Source: Clonostachys chloroleuca (taxonomy: Eukaryota; Ascomycota; Sordariomycetes; Hypocreales; Bionectriaceae). From it: 64,000 nt of DNA. Shown piece by piece: positions 31,647 through 42,044 of this stretch. The translations under genes were made by a program, and so were the position numbers. The stretch covers positions 20,522,001 through 20,586,000 of the forward strand of contig JBANAY010000003.1 in assembly GCA_037952775.1 (NCBI GenBank), given 5' to 3'. The notes below the pieces were generated by a model. The model was given only the letters and a program-made list of their open reading frames with translations, did not search any database and was not told the origin of the DNA. Every line of letters begins with the position of its first letter. The stretch's first letter is position 1.

Positions 31647-32064
31647 TTCTTGTGGCTTTGGAAAATGCCCATCAGAGATTTTCTTCGCATTTTGAAAAGG
31701 TTTGGAGTGAATTTGACAGCCGTCGAAAATCTATAAAGCTATGGCCTTTCTCCTTCAGTCCTTCTCAGATTCTTCACCTTAGCACACCATCCAGCTCACA
31801 GCTTTCTAACAACCCTATTGAACTCACTGCTCAACTACTCTACCATACCAAGACACCATCTCGGCCTTCGTCCATCCACCTCAAGATACAATCTTATCTT
31901 ATACCCATTCACATATCCTTGGTCACATCAGCCTGGCCTCTATCTCTAAGCCAAGCCTAACATATCGCTGTCGTCCTCTTGAGAGACTCCACTCAGTCTC
32001 TCACTACATACAAACACACACTCTCACACTCCGGAGAAAACAAAGTTTCCTCCAAACTTTCAAA

Positions 32065-32383
32065 ATGGGTTGTGGTCATTCCAAGCCCAAGGTCGTCGAG
32101 ACCCCCTTCCGCCCCCCCCCCCCCCCCCCCCGCCCCTCACTTCGGGGAGGTAGAGGAACCCAAGATCTGCCAGACACGGTACTACAACCCGGTCGTGCCC
32201 GACCCATTGGCGAAGATGTCTACTCGCGCTATGCCGGACCACCGCCCGGAATCGGCGGAACTGCCAAGGTGCAAGCCAGTCAGGCCGCCCATCCCACACC
32301 AGTGGCGCCCAGTGCGCTCGCGATACTACGGGCTGGGCGAGCCAAACGAGCCTTTCAGGCACTACCTGCCCCTGGACAAATAG
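32065..32383 (+). CDS. Small putative dual-acylated protein, interrupted at a C20 run
   Basis: The start ATG (MGCGHSKPKVVETPF) fits an N-myristoylation site: Gly2 with Ser6, and Cys3 available for palmitoylation. This would anchor a soluble protein to the inner face of membranes. A run of 20 C at 32112-32131 encodes a proline stretch and separates two frames. In the ATG frame the protein continues to 32451 as Arg/Gly/Ala-rich sequence that looks like an off-frame reading. With one C fewer it continues as HFGEVEEPKICQTRYYNPVV to a stop at 32383, about 105 residues, a more natural composition with Tyr, Trp and Glu. I favour the second. The tract is prone to polymerase slippage and sequencing error. 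CT-rich sequence upstream looks like a promoter. The family is unknown. Confidence 0.5.
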
Positions 32384-32650
32384 GGGAGGGCCAGAGGGCC
32401 AGAGGGGGAAGGGGAAAGGCGAGAGGGCCAGGGGGAGCTGGAACTTTCTAAGGTTTTGAAGGAGTAAACGCCTGCGGGTGCAGGAATGAAAAGGGAGAAT
32501 AGAAATAGAGAGGCCTGTATTAACATAATATCATTAGCATCATCATACCTTGATAAAGAGATCAATTAAGCGTTTGAGAATTTTTTTTTCACTGTTGGGT
32601 TCACTTTCTAGTGTGCTGACCATATGACCTTGGCTTATAAAGAGAGAGAC

Positions 32651-32698
32651 TGCGATGCATACATCTTCCGATACATGCATAGCCTCGGCCGAGCCAAT
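32651..32698 (+). pseudogene. 48-bp fragment of the F-box/DUF6546-type gene (exon 3 part)
   Basis: The bases match the minus strand of 38296-38343 at 47 of 48 positions. They encode CDAYIFRYMHSLGRAN, against CDAYIFRYIHSLGRAN in the intact gene. No flanking homology is obvious except a weak match just upstream. It is a second, separate fragment of the gene already sampled at 1719-2133. Confidence 0.85.
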
Positions 32699-33599
32699 CT
32701 CCAGTTCCCGACTGAGTTTATCTCGCACATCACCGCTCATCGCTCCATCACCCACACACCCAACCAACTCTGTTTCAAACATTCAACCAACCCTGTGTCA
32801 CACCAACAGATTCTAAACATCCAAAATTTCACAACTCACAAGCATCTCGTGCTAGAAACAAGAACCTACGAGATACCATTGAGGAATTTGGAAGTGCCCC
32901 TTGTAAAGGATGGCAACCTGACCATCAAAATCCCACAACTACCAAGTATTAGCACTCACAATGTATAGCTTGGAAAGTAAATTCAATTAGGAGATTTTTG
33001 ACACTGGCAGTGGGTAATTCTCTGGTACCACGAAGCTAAGTTACTGCTGGTTGAAGGGTGATGTGGCTGGGTACAAGCTTTTTTCAGGGAGCTGACCTGG
33101 TCATCGAGTAATCCCCCAATATCAAAAGGGCCGACCAGAATAGCGATCGATCTAACATCTCGCTTCTAATAATAAGTGAAATAGTAGGATCTATATAGAT
33201 TATGCAGCAGCTACTGAAAACAAAAAGGGTGGAAGGGATTACCTGCCACTTGAAAAAATGACAAATCAATGCTCTACCCAGCATCACAACACGGTCAAGA
33301 CATCAAATTGAAGTTTGGCCTTTTTGCCCAGGCACAGCGCTTGTTGCCCAACAACAATAAGGCTTGCGCCCGGCCGTATCTAACGCTCAACTCCAACATC
33401 TTCTTATGCCCCGGCATGACTCCCTTCGTGAACATTCAATCCTGCTTTGTTCCTGTCCGAAAACCGCCATCCTCGGCCGCCGCGAACATACCTGACTGAA
33501 TTGCACCGATCAAAACCACCCTTATCACACCTCCAACCTATCTCGCACATCGCTACCCTCGCTACCCCATCAAACATAAGCCAAGCCTCAAATACCTGG

Positions 33600-34510
33600 C
33601 CGAGATCTGGGCCGATCAACCCAATCAACAAGACAATACACCGACGTCTCGTTCAAAGAGCAAGAACAAGAGGCCTAGACCTAAACCCATGACGAAATTC
33701 CCACTCTGAGGAGTCGCGAGCTGACTAGCTTGCCATTCCCGCGGCTGCCCAAGATCGATATTCGTGATCACAAGTAGTAAACCCTGCTGGGGCACTGGGC
33801 TCAATCGAGGCCCTCGAGCCTTCGGAGCTGGATAGATCATAGCGCCACTCTACTTCAGCAGCCGCGCTCTCGACATCCATGATTTGCTTGAAGAAAAATA
33901 CTTGGATGACGAAGCAGCAAGGAGGCTACCCGACAGCAACACGGTTCAGAACAACAATAGTCATACAGAAGGAACAGTCTATAAAACTTCATACCGATAA
34001 CTCGCTTGCCGTTAGGACAAGCAGCTCGCGTACTTGTGAAAGAATTTACATCGCGCTAATCCTTGTAATACCACGTCCCTACCTTTGTCCACATACAGAC
34101 CAAGTTCATGTCAAAATCGTACATTTGACCGAGCTTACGTCTCGCCCGATCGACTCAATCAACAGCACAACATAGCAACATCTCATTCAAAGAGCAAGAG
34201 TTCAGTCTACAAGATGACCAACAGCATACCGGCTATACCAGTTATTAGGGATGTCAAGCCAATACGTTTTATTCTCGCGGCTTCCTAAGATGAATACTGG
34301 CAATAGAGGGCTTGTAGGCTCTTCTAAAGCAATAGGCTAATCAACAAGCAAGAGGCGGATGAAAGAAAGCTTCTAGACCTCCATTACGCACAACTATCTG
34401 TATTGCTCAACTTCAGCAGCCACATCCATGGCTTCCTTGAAGAGTAGGAACTAGATGATAACACAGCAAGTGTGGTCAAGAAGCATTCTAGCGGATGGCT
34501 AATGTTCTTG
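33600..34510 (+). pseudogene. Two diverged copies of a decayed coding-like unit
   Basis: Two blocks about 530 bp apart share the same order of motifs: first atcaacccaatcaacaag / actcaatcaacagcac and ttcaaagagcaagaac / ttcaaagagcaagagt, then acttcagcagccgcgctc / acttcagcagccacatcc followed by a peptide like DIHDLLEEKYLDDEAA in the first and HIHGFLEE-stop-ELDDNTA in the second. The shared LEE-x-LDD peptide suggests an ancestral protein now broken by stops. The family is not recognised. Confidence 0.45.
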
Positions 34511-35352
34511 ATCACCGAGAACAACACCACTTCCTAGTTTGTTCCATCAAAAACACATGTTTCCGTACAACGGAGAAGGACCCTTTCGTGGCAACGAAAC
34601 CGCTCACAACAAGGCAGATCTGAATTGCCTGCCAAAACCCGAAGATGATCTTATGCTGGTGCACTAGTCAAACTTTGCAAGCAGTAGCCCACTCGTGGCC
34701 TCATATAACCCGACATACATATAACCCCTAGTTTTAGTACCCGTGTAGAGCTAAGCCTCTCTCATGTTTTCTCCTCGATTATTTCACATCCTTTCCCTTT
34801 GAAATGTTAGTTGGAGCTATGGAATAGCTGCTGAAAAGCAATAGATTATCCGAACACGAAGAAATCGACAAGTTGATGCTAGACATCACAGCACGACCAA
34901 CACGTCAAACTCGATAGCTCCCGAATCAAGGTCCAGCGCCGACACAGACTTGTGCCCGGCATTATAGCCAGCAAGATGTCTATCCGAATGATCACCGCTG
35001 ATGTACATATGAATATTTTATTGAAAGGATCATAGCCATCGTCTTAATCGCTTACTTTATATGAGATAGAAAGAGGAAAAATAGCTAGAAAGCTCAACAT
35101 TCTGTATGATTACAACATCACTCTTTCCACCAAGCATGCGTTACAAGTTCCACCGGGCTCATACATCCAACCGAATTCAAACTCGATCGATCTGTTTGAA
35201 TCTGCGCTAAATTAATCCCGTCATCTTAGAAATCACGACCTGCAAGATCCCAACACTAACTTTAAAGGCACCCGTTATCAAGCACGGGCAGCAGCATGAC
35301 AGGATCACAATCTATCATTAATAACAGATGAATATAGTGAGCCCGGCTTAAC

Positions 35353-36656
35353 TTAATCGCGAATTCCTTTTCCAGATTTCGCCTCCATTGCCACTCGGAT
35401 AACCTCTGCGGTCTCATTGTGGCCGTATGTATACGCGGCCTCCATTGCTGTCTCGCCTAATACATTGACCGCATCTAACTCAATCCCTTCTACATCCACG
35501 AGCATTTTTACTATATTCATGTAACCCTGCATAGCAGCAACGATTAACACTGTTGGCTCGCTCACCTCAGGATGTTCGAGCAACTGGTCCCTTCTCAGCC
35601 GTCTGATGGTCTCCGCCGGAATTCCTATCGCATAATCACTGTTCACTTCGATTCCATCGTGAGATAAGAGGAGAGAAACCATTTCCTCTTGGCCGTACCT
35701 CGCCGCATACCACAATGCAGTATGATCAGAGTTATTTTTGAAATTAATGTCGATATCTGGGAATCGTTCAAGGATAACTTTGAAGACGCCTAGATGATTG
35801 CACCTGGCGGCATCGTGCAAGAGACCTGCCGGCGAAGTGGACTCCGGGACTGCCCCTGCGTCGAGGAGGTGACGTACGACGTCGGTGTAGCCTTTGTTTA
35901 CGGCCATCTCTAGGGGGAACACATCGAAATATCTGTTCGGGCTCGCTCCTGCGTCCAGAAGCAGTTTGGCGATTTCACCATACCCGTGCCAAGCAACCAA
36001 GAACATTGGCGATTTGGTGTACGCATTCCCCTTGGAAGGATCTACATCAGGACGGCCAAGCAAAAGCTTAATCACGTCCACATGTCCTTTCATTGCTGCT
36101 GTCATAAAGGGTGTCATCAATTCCCACCCGGCAAGCTCTGGATTCACATCCCCCAGTTGAAGTAACAGCTTGACTATTGCTATGTCCCCAAGGAATACAG
36201 CTGCTTGGAGAGGATGGAAGTCGCATGCATTTTGGGATGTTATATCCCTACCCTCGGCGGCTAGAAGATACTTGACCATTTCGTAATGGCCGGCATCCAT
36301 GCCAGCATCAGTGGCGTGTTGTAGCCATGATTGCATCGATCGATCTTGTATTCATCCCTGTGGCACCTGAGGCGTCTGGGTATGAGGCTCTTGCGATGAG
36401 GCGCCTCCTTGCCGTTTATGTCCCCTCCAGCGCGCAGGGCTTTGTCGACTGTGGCAATTCTCCCCAGTTCTGCAGCCCAAAGTAATGCTGGGTTGTCCCA
36501 TCTCAGCGCACTCTGGAGGTAGAGAAAGTCATCAAGAGTGTGGTGGAAGCGACGATTTACCCTTGATAGAGCACTCAAATCGCGTGGCGAGTCTACTTCA
36601 GCGGCGATGCGCAGGATCACCTCATTGGGGAGTAGTTGGATCATGGTGGGAGGCAT
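35353..36656 (-). CDS. F-box/ankyrin-repeat protein (one frameshift)
   Basis: Two overlapping frames make one gene. The first (from 36656) starts MIQLLPNEVILRIAAEVDSP, an F-box, followed by ALLWAAELGRIATVDKALRAG. The second (to 35353) holds ankyrin repeats: GHYEMVKYLLAAEG, PLQAAVFLGDIAIVKLLLQLG, TPFMTAAMKGHVDVIKLLLG, EMAVNKGYTDVVRHLLDAGA, ALWYAARYGQEEMVSLLLS, IVAAMQGYMNIVKMLVD and AAYTYGHNETAEVI. The frame changes by one base near 36298-36303, inside the first full repeat (NTPLMLA / MDAGHYEMVKYLL). One added base would restore about 434 residues. F-box proteins recruit substrates to SCF ubiquitin ligases, with ankyrin repeats as the likely binding surface. A similar intact gene lies at 42045-42896. 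Status (pseudogene or sequencing error) is open. Confidence 0.8.
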
Positions 36657-38004
36657 ATTATTTCGGCAAAGATAGATACTCTTTGCTGGTGCAAGGGGAA
36701 AGGATCATTTGAAACCACGCCTGCCAGGTGAAGATGTCGGGAACTTCGCATCAGTGATGTTGCTGCCTGCGTATAACCAACTGTATGGACAGGGGTGAGG
36801 CGGGTTAACTCAACCGCTACCACTCCAGGGGCAGGAAGTTACTGTGCCGTGCCTACAATGACTGGTATTTCTCTAAAATGGTGTGCTTTGTCTGATGTTA
36901 TATTCGTTTAGGCGCAATGTGCAGGCTGGACTTCAACACCGAATTGCAACAAATAAAACGCACCGGAATCCAATTATAGAAACCCGATACGGTTAAATAT
37001 ACAGTGTTCAGCTGGATATTGACGTGGAGATGGATATCGTCTCGCAAACCCTGGGAATATCTACCTCATCAAAACAGGTTTGTTGCCGATATTGTCGTGG
37101 GGTGCCCCGGCATGAGACCTGATATCTCTAGAGCCCCAGTGGTTGCAACTAAAAATGCACATGGCTCGCATAGATCGCCGTATTAACGCAGATATGGATG
37201 CGGTTCTGATGAACGAGCATCGGGTGGCCTTTCTATATCAGGACATTCCATCAACCCAATATGAATCACTATAGTGGACAAGGGGGAACTGATAATAACG
37301 GCCTGAGAGGTAGAGGTTGAAATGTCACTCACCTCTCCAGAGTTTGAGAAAGCCGACAGGACAACTCAAAGACCAGGTGATAGCATAGTAGACGAAAAAG
37401 GAAGGACGATACTCTTCAAAGTTCTTCTCCTTTGATGTAGGAATTGCTACCACGTGTCTTATTTGTTTGGCTTGATTGACTGTCAAGTGGCTGAAATAAA
37501 ACATGGCACACCAAAGCCTCCATACAGCCTCGGATTTCGACACAATATCAGAATAATCAACCCGGTTATTAATACAATATCAAGTTGAATAATATACGAT
37601 AATGTATTATTTTACTGTTATTATTTGAAATAATACTAGTAACAGAATGAGGTCTCCAGCTTGCACGAATAGAGCTCTGGTTGCATGTTTTATTAAGTTG
37701 TATGGGTTATCACTAACGTGTCATTGTGCAGCGTGTATGCATCATCATGAGGATATGCCACAAGAATAATAAGTCATCCTGACCTTCTCTCAATCAAACG
37801 ATAGGCTCTCACTGAAGGAGAGGGAGAAAGGGACTGTCAACCAAGGTAAACATTAGGTTGAATGCGAAATTTTGATGCATAGCGACTCGCCCCAGGTAAC
37901 TGACTATGCAATGAAGATTCCCTTTTTCCAGCTCACCAGGCCACTTCGGCCGGAAGCTCCTCGATACATTTGGCGAAATCTTCAGCCGTATAAGTTGCGA
38001 GTTC
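36657..38004. other. Intergenic region with MITE copy
   Basis: Apart from the element at 37484-37700 only short frames are present. It separates the F-box/ankyrin gene from the F-box/DUF6546-type gene. Confidence 0.4.
37484..37700 (+). mobile_element. MITE-like element, copy 1 (about 217 bp)
   Basis: The left end reads caagtggctgaaataaaaca, and the right end, read on the other strand, gives a degraded version (caacttaataaaacatgcaa). The interior is AT-rich and non-coding. The same termini bound the copy at 40157-40378. Terminal inverted repeats, small size and lack of coding capacity fit a non-autonomous DNA element; no autonomous partner is seen. Confidence 0.7.
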
Positions 38005-39788
38005 TCAGAGCATAGGATGATCTTCTATGGATGCATCATTTGGATCACCCAAGTGCCAGTAAAAAATCTCGCTCTCGAGGATTATCTGCGTAATCCGATC
38101 AAACGCCAACTCTTTGAGCAGGAGATGCTTATAAATGAAGGTTCCACCAGAGTCGAACATTTGTTCCCTCGTCTCCGAAAAGGGGATCACTCTGTGCTCG
38201 AGCGCTGAGTGTGCGTGCTTCACGGCCACCTCGTTCCACTTGGTGATGATCCGCGGCCGGATCTCCGTGGCCGGTTCGGGGCTCCTCCACACGATATTGG
38301 CTCGGCCGAGGCTATGAATGTATCGGAAGATGTATGCATCGCAACTTCCCTCTTCAAGGCGGGTAGCCCAAAGCTCAATGACTTCTAGTTGGGGGAGCAA
38401 TAGGGCCGCTTTAGCTGCGATGGCCACCACCGACTCGAAATCTCGCCTACTTTTTTCTGGCCTTGTGGGCACAAAGCGCAGGATAATGCGCTTCAGGGAG
38501 CTTCCAGCTGTCGCAGGTGACTTCTCAAGTTCAATGATAGACTGTAGGAAGGCAGCTGTATCCGTTTGCCATGGCGGGCAAAACCGTTCGAGTCTTTGAG
38601 ACAGCTTTGCCATCTCCCGAGGTAAGTAGGCCAGAGAATATGGGGTGACTACTGTCCCTACTCCGCTTCGAACATCACGACGCTCACCTGACGGGATCTT
38701 CCATTGAACGAAGGAGAATTGACGCAGTGTTTTCGGCAGAGAAGGTAGTAAGTGTGTTTGAAAGCCTACAGAATGGGGGTTAGTTTCAAAAGATACTCAC
38801 CGTGGAGTTGGTCGATGTTTCATACCTAGTTCAAAAAAGAGTTGCTGAAAAATGTCGGCATGAATAGTTCTTTCGAGGCGGAACCATTCCAACGATACAA
38901 GGCTTCGGCTAAGTAGACAAGCCAGCGACCTCGTGTCAATTTCCCTCCGATGCTGCTTGCGCATAACCAGCCCTTTAATCATAGGCACGGCAGGGAGATT
39001 TATATATTCACCGTTGAAGCCGTCGGTCTCATTTCTGGTGGGCTCGAAACGGAGAGGAGTCCCCTGCATCCTTTTGATGTGCCCGCCCTCCTGCGAGGCG
39101 AAGTGACCATCATGAATTAAAAAACACCATGAACGCCTATGGTAGTAACTGTGGACATCAGCGATACCAGGCGGAACATCTAGATCTTCAGCGGGATGGA
39201 ATGGATAGTTTGATTGCATGTCCCCCATGATAAGTCGATGCGAGGTATCGTCGGGTGACATCGCGGACACCATCAGTGCCACTCCCTTCGCGCCATGATT
39301 CGCGGGATCCCAGAGCTTGAGAGTTTCCAGAAGGGATCGGATGCTATATGTGAAGATCACGTTGTTACTGGGCGACAGATTAGCATAGAATTAGACAGAT
39401 ATTAGAGGAGGCATGAATGCCCAACGTACATTTGCTTCTCAAACTCATCCTCTGGTACTTCACACCTGGGACACGAATAATGCGCGAGCTGGATGCGCAG
39501 CCAAATATTCCTCGTATATCTTAAACGAGTAGAATCTCGTCTGATGATCATGTTAAAACATTCGAGATTCTCGGTATTAAGAACAAGACGCCGAAACGTG
39601 CAAGCCTCAAAGAACACCTGCCATTCCCGGCATATAGTAGCAAAACGGGCCACCCTTGGAGGTCTCTGGTTGCTATTTCGCTCCCAAAGGATAGGCAAGC
39701 CTACGTCGCTTAGTATTTTCTGGCGTATTTCAGTTGGCAGCGATGCCCACGAACACGAAGTGGTGCTCGGCGTTGTTGATGGTTGCAT
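38005..39788 (-). CDS. F-box protein of the DUF6546-type fungal family
   Basis: Three exons (39788-39430, 39367-38826, 38765-38005) with introns of 62 and 60 nt join in frame to give 553 residues. The N-terminus contains the F-box-like LPTEIRQKILSDVGLPILW followed by ARFATICREWQVFFEACTFR and LRYTRNIWLRIQLAHYSCPRC, the layout I know from a large fungal family of F-box/DUF6546 proteins. Exon 2 contains LKLWDPANHGAKGVALMVSA, and exon 3 LPSLPKTLRQFSFVQWKIPS and VIELWATRLEEGSCDAYIFRY. The choice of GTATGA over a nearby GTGAGT for intron 2 is forced by reading frame. The likely role is an SCF adaptor in the cytosol or nucleus with unknown substrate. Pieces of it are scattered at 1719-1852, 2083-2133 and 32651-32698. 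Confidence 0.88.
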
Positions 39789-40694
39789 GTTCGTTGAGAG
39801 ATGCAGTACAGAATGAGTGCTTCTGCAGTATGGGAAAATGCATGGCTTTTATATCCTCTATTCAGTCGCATGTTACCAACACCCGCTCGGAGTGGAGGGA
39901 ATATCGTACAGACTCTCCTTGATGTAAACTTAAAACCTACCTCAGCCGTCTTGGAAGTTTTATCCATATCCAAAGTCCCTCGCATCCTGTACCTGGGCAA
40001 CTTCATCAAGATTAGCTTCTTCAAGTCTCATGCCTCTACAAGGAACCGAAGAAAAGCATCACCCCAATTGAAATATGGGAGTCTATGGGGGTCATCTGAG
40101 GTGGAGGGCGAAAACTCTAACCGTGTAGTCTTGTACTACCTTTTATTAAATTTGACCAGGTGGGCGAAATAAAACATGGCACATCGAGATAGTTCAGCAT
40201 TGAAATTCAATACAATATCACAATGAATAACCTAGTACTGAACACAATATCAAGCTAAATATTATAGAATAGTTTATTATTCTCTTATTTTTCTCTTCGT
40301 ATTGTGTTTAGTTAAAACAGAGATCCCTGTCTCACGCGGAAAGAGCTTTGGTGTGCCAGGTTTTATTTCACCCACTTGGGTGGCCGTGCCATACCAAACG
40401 TTGAGAAAGTAAAGTCAGAACTCAAGATTTGTCTTCTCGGACCTACCTATTAAGCTTCGCACGGTTAGTGCTGTATGCATTGTATTGGCGAGCTCTATGC
40501 ATATCTAAGTTCAGATATGTAATTGCCCGGCTCGTCGTCTCTTGAGAAAAAAAATCCTCGATCTAATATTCTATTCCTTTCAACATATTACGACATCTAT
40601 TTCAATCCACATGATCATCTCTAACTACCATAAGGTCACCAGCTCGCGACTAACCTTGCATGATTGGCAACATCTTCAGCGTGAGAAAAAAAGT
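39789..40694. other. Intergenic region with MITE copy
   Basis: It holds the 5' flank of the F-box gene, the element at 40157-40378 and the 3' flank of the acetyltransferase gene. No gene is supported. Confidence 0.4.
40157..40378 (+). mobile_element. MITE-like element, copy 2 (about 222 bp)
   Basis: The ends form a clear inverted repeat: left caggtgggcgaaataaaaca, right (other strand) caagtgggtgaaataaaacc, continuing into tggcacatcga / tggcacaccaa. The interior contains aacacaatatcaagctaaat, similar to copy 1. There is no open frame. This is the best preserved copy in the window. Confidence 0.8.
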
Positions 40695-41312
40695 CTAGTG
40701 GTTACTGTTGGCTGTGCCTTTTGCTTCCCTTTTCATGTGGTGTGTCAAAATTCCATCGGCGAACCAGCTTGTCTCGACTGTTCGGAATCCGAATTTCTCG
40801 TAGAGACCTTTCCCACCTTCGGTTCCATTGACATAGCAAATCCATCCCTCCTCATCTGCCGCCTGAACGCCGGGCTTTATCAACGCACTGCCCACTCCTT
40901 TCCGCTGCGCCTCCTGTCGGACCACCAACATGCTCAGAAACATGACATTTTCGGAGCCCACAATGTCTTCCATCCTCTCGACATTTGTCTGAAAGAATCT
41001 CACCGCAAACTCGGGATCGCCTGTCTGCGGATACATGTCTGGCGTGAAGATGGGTTTCGGTGGCCTGGGATCTTGGATTGGCCGACGCACCCATCGTGAC
41101 CAACCGAGTATTCGTCCCTCCTCGTCGCATGCAAGGGTCAGCTCTTGCAGCTTAATTTTCTCTTTGATCCAATCGATCTGGCTGGATTCTGTCTTCGGGT
41201 CAGAAGCTGGAAAGCAGCGAATGTTCAAGGCAGAATTTTTGAATGCCGAGTTTTGGACCGCCAACATATGGGTTGCATCGTCAAGTGTGGGTTTTCGCAA
41301 TATCAGCGCCAT
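40695..41312 (-). CDS. GNAT-family N-acetyltransferase
   Basis: A single exon of 205 residues. The acetyl-CoA binding motif A appears as MLVVRQEAQRKGVGSALIKP (R/Q-x-x-G-x-G/A: RKGVGSA), followed by the motif B segment GLYEKFGFRTVET. The N-terminal LILRKPTLDDATHMLAVQNSAF is typical of the fold. GNAT enzymes move an acetyl group from acetyl-CoA to an amine on a small molecule or protein; the acceptor here is unknown. The sequence resembles fungal stand-alone acetyltransferases of about 200-230 residues, sometimes linked to xenobiotic or aminoglycoside-type acetylation. No signal peptide is present. It is an intact gene inside an otherwise disturbed F-box island. Confidence 0.93.
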   Translation of the reverse strand: MALILRKPTLDDATHMLAVQNSAFKNSALNIRCFPASDPKTESSQIDWIKEKIKLQELTLACDEEGRILGWSRWVRRPIQDPRPPKPIFTPDMYPQTGDPEFAVRFFQTNVERMEDIVGSENVMFLSMLVVRQEAQRKGVGSALIKPGVQAADEEGWICYVNGTEGGKGLYEKFGFRTVETSWFADGILTHHMKREAKGTANSNH

Positions 41313-42044
41313 TTTCTCTGGTTTGGATTGCTTCTTTTGATGAATTTCTTTGGATGAATTGGTAGACCGGCAGTAACCTGCGAATGAAGCAAGGTGGAAG
41401 TTTCCATATCGCCCTGTCGCCGCTAAGCTTCATCATCTCTACTCAGCTCTGTATGACTCATCGCCGATGATACGGTTAATACGATGGGACCGGGTTCACA
41501 GAGAGTTATTTGGGGGCACGAGGATCGTCTGTCTCATCAAGTAAATATCTTGCTCCTCTGCACTCAATAGGTCAGTGCTATTGCAAGTTAGTTTCTTAAT
41601 TTGCTATTACTGTAACAGGAGGTAATTTGTTATGATTGTGGCTATGCTATGGAGCCCCCTTCATGCATATGGGTGACAAAAAGAACTGAGACACCAACGT
41701 GAATAATCGTGTTGAGCAGAGCACTTTTTACAATAAAAAGGACAATAAAATGATGATATCAATATAAATTGACACATTGTACTGTACTGTCTCTGAATAA
41801 GCCATCATAGGCTCTCAGTAATATTATGATACCAGCGATAGACTTGAGAATACCGCATGATATTTATTGGAGTCACAATTTCGACGTCGCCCAACCCTGG
41901 CAAATCCCTGTGGCTACACATCAACCTAGACCTGTTAGTCGTTGATGCCTAGAAGCTCACGAAATATCTTGCTCAAACCTCCACCTGCCAAAAGATTCAA
42001 CACAACCCTCCCTCGCAATATCAAGCTTCGGAAAATAAGCAGAT
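41313..42044. other. Intergenic region
   Basis: Divergent spacer between the acetyltransferase and the second F-box/ankyrin gene. AT-rich, with no element named. Confidence 0.4.

Larger units (their letters stand above)
32452..35352. other. Gene-free stretch with decayed, duplicated sequence
   Basis: No intact gene is supported over 2.9 kb. It contains the F-box fragment at 32651-32698 and the mutually similar degenerate blocks at 33269-33400, 33600-33980, 34130-34510 and 34870-34990. Stops and frame changes interrupt every coding-like stretch. Confidence 0.5.

Noticed and set aside
38766..38801. GTGAGT donor as the end of exon 2 in the F-box gene
   Set aside because: It would give a 35-nt intron and shift the frame. 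The GTATGA donor at 38825 gives a 60-nt intron and an in-frame join.
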